From Serpens sp964410065 (GTDB lineage Bacteria > Pseudomonadota > Gammaproteobacteria > Pseudomonadales > Pseudomonadaceae): a stretch of 64,000 nt of DNA. Below are positions 63,496 to 64,000 of this stretch, one piece after another. The stretch lies in the NCBI GenBank assembly GCA_964410065.1, contig CAYPFO010000004.1, positions 1 through 64,000 of the forward strand, read 5' to 3'. A program made the position numbers and the translations under genes. Position 1 is the first letter of the stretch, and each line of letters opens with the position of its first letter. The notes under the pieces were generated by a model, which made no database searches, was not told the origin of the DNA, and saw only the letters and a list, made by a program, of their open reading frames with translations.

Positions 63496-64000
63496 TCCGT
63501 CCGTCCCTGTTTCTGGCCGCCGGCCTGCTGCTCGGTGCCTGCGCCCAACAACCGTTGCGCGGTACGGGCGATCTGGGCGTGGTGGTTGAACGTGCCACCG
63601 GCAGCCTGCAATTAATCGAAAGCAGCAGCCAGACCCGCCTGGCGCGCATCGAAGGGCTGGGCGACCTGTCCCACGCCTCGGTGGTGTTTTCCCGCGACCA
63701 GCGCTTCGCCTACGTCTTCGGCCGCGACGGCGGACTGACCAAAGTCGACTTGATCCGCCAACGCATCGACAAGCGCGTCATCCAGGCCGGCAACAGCATC
63801 GGCGGCGCCATCAGCCAGGACGGTCGCCTGATCGCCGTGGGCAACTACGAACCGGGCGGCGTCAAGGTCTTCGACGCCCAGACCTTGGAGTTGGTGGCCG
63901 ACATCCCCGCCACGCCGCTGGCCGACGGCAGCCGCAACTCGCGGGTGGTCGGCGTAACCGACGTGCCCAACCAGGGCTTTATCTACAGCCTGTTCGACAC
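63492..64000 (+). CDS. nirF: heme d1 biosynthesis protein NirF, 5' part
   Basis: The first 169 residues of NirF, a cd1-propeller-like protein that converts a d1 precursor; the window edge cuts the rest. It begins with a lipoprotein-type signal (LLLGAC, with Cys as lipid site) and continues into beta-propeller sequence (GDLSHASVVFSRDQRFAYVF). It overlaps nirC in an ATGA. Confidence 0.93.
   Translation, partial: MIRPSLFLAAGLLLGACAQQPLRGTGDLGVVVERATGSLQLIESSSQTRLARIEGLGDLSHASVVFSRDQRFAYVFGRDGGLTKVDLIRQRIDKRVIQAGNSIGGAISQDGRLIAVGNYEPGGVKVFDAQTLELVADIPATPLADGSRNSRVVGVTDVPNQGFIYSLFD

Overview
The window reads as a chromosomal scaffold from a denitrifying Pseudomonas in the broad sense. The evidence is protein-level: a double cbb3 oxidase locus, a nirSTB-type cluster with cytochrome cd1 nitrite reductase, a tsdBA-like thiosulfate dehydrogenase pair, the NAGGN osmolyte operon and several Pseudomonas-type REP repeats. 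The nirS-nirT-nirB order resembles the P. stutzeri group, but I would not assign a species from sequence alone. One 100-base run of N (28380-28479) shows this is a draft scaffold.

Layout. (1) 1-11555, + strand: two tandem ccoNOQP operons (the first cut by the window edge), then the ccoGHIS assembly genes and a TauE/SafE-family membrane protein. A 140-bp repeat with inverted ends sits between ccoI and ccoS. (2) 11.7-16.7 kb: a glutaredoxin-like protein, a yqjD/yqjE/yqjK-like membrane operon, dgt and a FUSC-family membrane protein. (3) 16.9-18.6 kb, - strand: a tsdBA-like diheme cytochrome pair. (4) 18.8-23.9 kb: a response regulator, a histidine kinase and a large HD-GYP protein. (5) 24.1-28.1 kb: a glycine-zipper protein, a MarR/hydrolase operon, yggL and dacB. 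(6) 28.1-28.8 kb: a repeat array interrupted by the assembly gap. (7) 28.8-34.4 kb: a MarR regulator divergent from asnO-ngg-M42 peptidase (N-acetylglutaminylglutamine amide synthesis). (8) 34.4-43.5 kb: yheU with a broken partial duplicate next to a repeat, then mixed small proteins, transporters and a comparatively AT-rich hydrolase-like gene. (9) 43.5-49.8 kb: a four-gene redox operon with a divergent LysR regulator, then actP-yjcH. (10) 50.0-53.8 kb: a GH17 protein, a pirin and an NADP-dependent oxidoreductase. (11) 53.8-55.5 kb: thiM between two copies of a 150-bp repeat, one of them nested in other inverted repeats. (12) 55.5 kb to the end: denitrification genes, with norF-norE-nirQ on - and nirS-nirT-nirB-nirS2-nirM-nirC-nirF on +.

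How the genes work together. The cbb3 oxidases provide respiration at low oxygen. The nir cluster takes over with nitrite as acceptor when oxygen runs out, and FNR/ANR/DNR-type boxes lie in front of both nirS genes. TsdBA may feed thiosulfate electrons into c-type cytochromes that either system could use.

The most notable feature is two different cytochrome cd1 nitrite reductases in one cluster. The first is P. stutzeri-like and stands before nirT-nirB. The second is P. aeruginosa-like, has its own likely promoter and terminator boundary, and stands before nirM-nirC-nirF. Other points of interest are a 471-base identical tract shared by the two ccoO genes, nested palindromic repeats around thiM, and a repeat-associated partial duplication of yheU. 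No tRNA, rRNA, CRISPR array, integrase or transposase gene was seen.
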